Shown piece by piece: positions 5,189 through 5,964 of a DNA stretch of 5,964 nucleotides (the stretch's first letter is position 1; every line of letters starts with the position of its first letter). The stretch comes from Flavobacteriales bacterium. GTDB lineage: Bacteria > Bacteroidota > Bacteroidia > Flavobacteriales_F > PHOS-HE28. The position numbers and the translations under genes are program-made. Below the pieces are notes generated by a model. It ran no database searches. It was not told where the DNA came from and worked only from the letters and a program-made list of their open reading frames with translations. The stretch lies in NCBI GenBank assembly GCA_020854015.1, contig JADZGG010000193.1, positions 1-5,964 of the forward strand. The letters run 5' to 3'.

Positions 5189-5964
5189 CTACCGTACCTT
5201 CAGCATGCTCTTCACCTGCTGGCGGCCCATGTTCTGGAAGCGGCAGTAGTACACGCCGGTCGGCATGTCGCCGAGATCACAATCCACGGTGAAGGTGCCT
5301 GCCGGTACGATCTGGTCGACCAGTGTCCGAACCACCTGCCCCTGCTCGGTGAAGACCTGCAGGACCACGCGTCCACCGGTGGCCTGGTAACGAACGGCCG
5401 TGCGTTCGACGAACGGGTTCGGGTACACCTCCAGGATCACTTCACCCGCGCCCTGGTTAAGTTCGTGCACGCCGACATTGATGCAGCCTTGGGGGTCGAT
5501 CAAGGCCAGCGGCTGGTAGCTGTTCAGCAGCACGGTGTCCACATCGCTCTGTTCCATGCAGAACCAATCCTTCAGGACGGAAGCGTACACGGACCGGAAA
5601 TCGTACTGCATGGCGAGGTTCGTGCTCGGCGTGGTGTTGGAGGGAATGACAGGGTTGGTGCCGAGCATACCGGGGATCACCTTGTTGCCAAAGAGGAACA
5701 TGGGCAGGGCGCTTCCGTGATCCGTGCCACCCGATCCATTGCTCATGATGCGCCGCCCGAACTCGGAGAAGGTCATGCCTGTCACACGATCGGCGATGCC
5801 AAGGAGTTGGAGATCATCCTGGAAGGCATGTATGGAGTCGCTGACGCCTTGCAGCAGGTTGGCATGCATGCCGATGGTGTGATCCACGCTGTCGGTCTGC
5901 TGCGCATGCGTGTCAAAGCCGGTGGCGCTGACCCAATAGATGCGCGTCTTTAGGCCACCACAGA
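5189..5964 (-). CDS. DUF1501 family protein with C-terminal T9SS type A sorting domain (5' end beyond window)
   Basis: The C-terminal 257 residues of a DUF1501 protein; the true start lies beyond the right edge. The frame stays open to 5964 and reads GLKTRIYWVSATGFDTHAQQTDS across the edge, so the in-frame GTG at 5887 is not the start. Family hallmarks in the visible part: the FDTH segment (16-19), GIADRVTGMTFSEFGRR (55-71), GSGGTDHG (76-83) and DFRSVYASVLKDW (121-133). DUF1501 is related to the alkaline phosphatase/sulfatase fold, but its biochemical role is not established. Residues from about 177 to the end form a T9SS type A sorting tail: VYPNPF (179-184), VVLQVFTEQGQVVRTLV, PTGVYYCRF and the basic end KSMLKVR. 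This tail should direct the protein across the outer membrane and be cleaved there. DUF1501 genes are commonly paired with DUF1800 genes, so a DUF1800 gene could lie just upstream, beyond the window. Confidence 0.92.
   Translation of the reverse strand, partial: CGGLKTRIYWVSATGFDTHAQQTDSVDHTIGMHANLLQGVSDSIHAFQDDLQLLGIADRVTGMTFSEFGRRIMSNGSGGTDHGSALPMFLFGNKVIPGMLGTNPVIPSNTTPSTNLAMQYDFRSVYASVLKDWFCMEQSDVDTVLLNSYQPLALIDPQGCINVGVHELNQGAGEVILEVYPNPFVERTAVRYQATGGRVVLQVFTEQGQVVRTLVDQIVPAGTFTVDCDLGDMPTGVYYCRFQNMGRQQVKSMLKVR

Noticed and set aside
5465..5953. 162-codon plus-strand open frame opposite the DUF1501 gene
   Set aside because: The minus strand has clear DUF1501 and T9SS motifs; this frame has none.

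Overview
The window looks like ordinary chromosomal DNA of a GC-rich member of the Bacteroidota. Three things point there. Two genes encode secreted proteins with type IX secretion system (T9SS)-style C-terminal tails; one has a clear YPNPF motif. Signal peptides end in the ..AQP form common in this phylum. A TAnnTTTG-type -7 promoter element lies upstream of the cold-shock gene, while purine-rich Shine-Dalgarno sequences are weak or absent throughout. The base composition, judged by eye, is higher in GC than in most cultured Flavobacteriia, so an environmental, high-GC lineage of Flavobacteriales or a relative is plausible; this is inference.

Layout, left to right. Positions 1-83 hold no recognisable gene, only a small inverted repeat (61-77) just before the first start codon. 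Positions 84-2369 (+) encode a complete Pif1/RecD-like superfamily 1 DNA helicase with a C-terminal helix-turn-helix domain. A 119-base spacer (2370-2488) carries a likely sigma-ABfr-type promoter element and a small hairpin. It leads into a 63-residue CspA-family cold-shock protein (2489-2680, +), which is followed by a strong GNRA-capped hairpin (2706-2731). Next is an exported FrnE/DsbA-like thiol oxidoreductase (2803-3600, +) with a CPFC active site and an extra C-terminal cysteine pair. Forty bases later comes a secreted IgGFc-binding-domain protein (3641-5185, +). The last gene runs on the minus strand: the C-terminal part of a DUF1501 protein with a T9SS type A sorting domain (5964-5189), cut by the right edge. 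It converges tail-to-tail on the previous gene with only 3 bases between the stop codons.

Functionally there are two themes. The left half is nucleic-acid handling (helicase, RNA-chaperone-like cold-shock protein), with no evidence that the two genes act together. The right half is envelope and secretion: an exported thiol oxidoreductase next to a cysteine-containing secreted protein, then a DUF1501 protein sent out through T9SS. I found no mobile element, CRISPR array, tRNA, rRNA or defence island, and nothing that I would call a wholly new system. The most interesting points are the exported FrnE-like protein with its C-terminal CX6C pair, its pairing with the IgGFc-domain gene, and the near-zero spacing of the two convergent secreted-protein genes.
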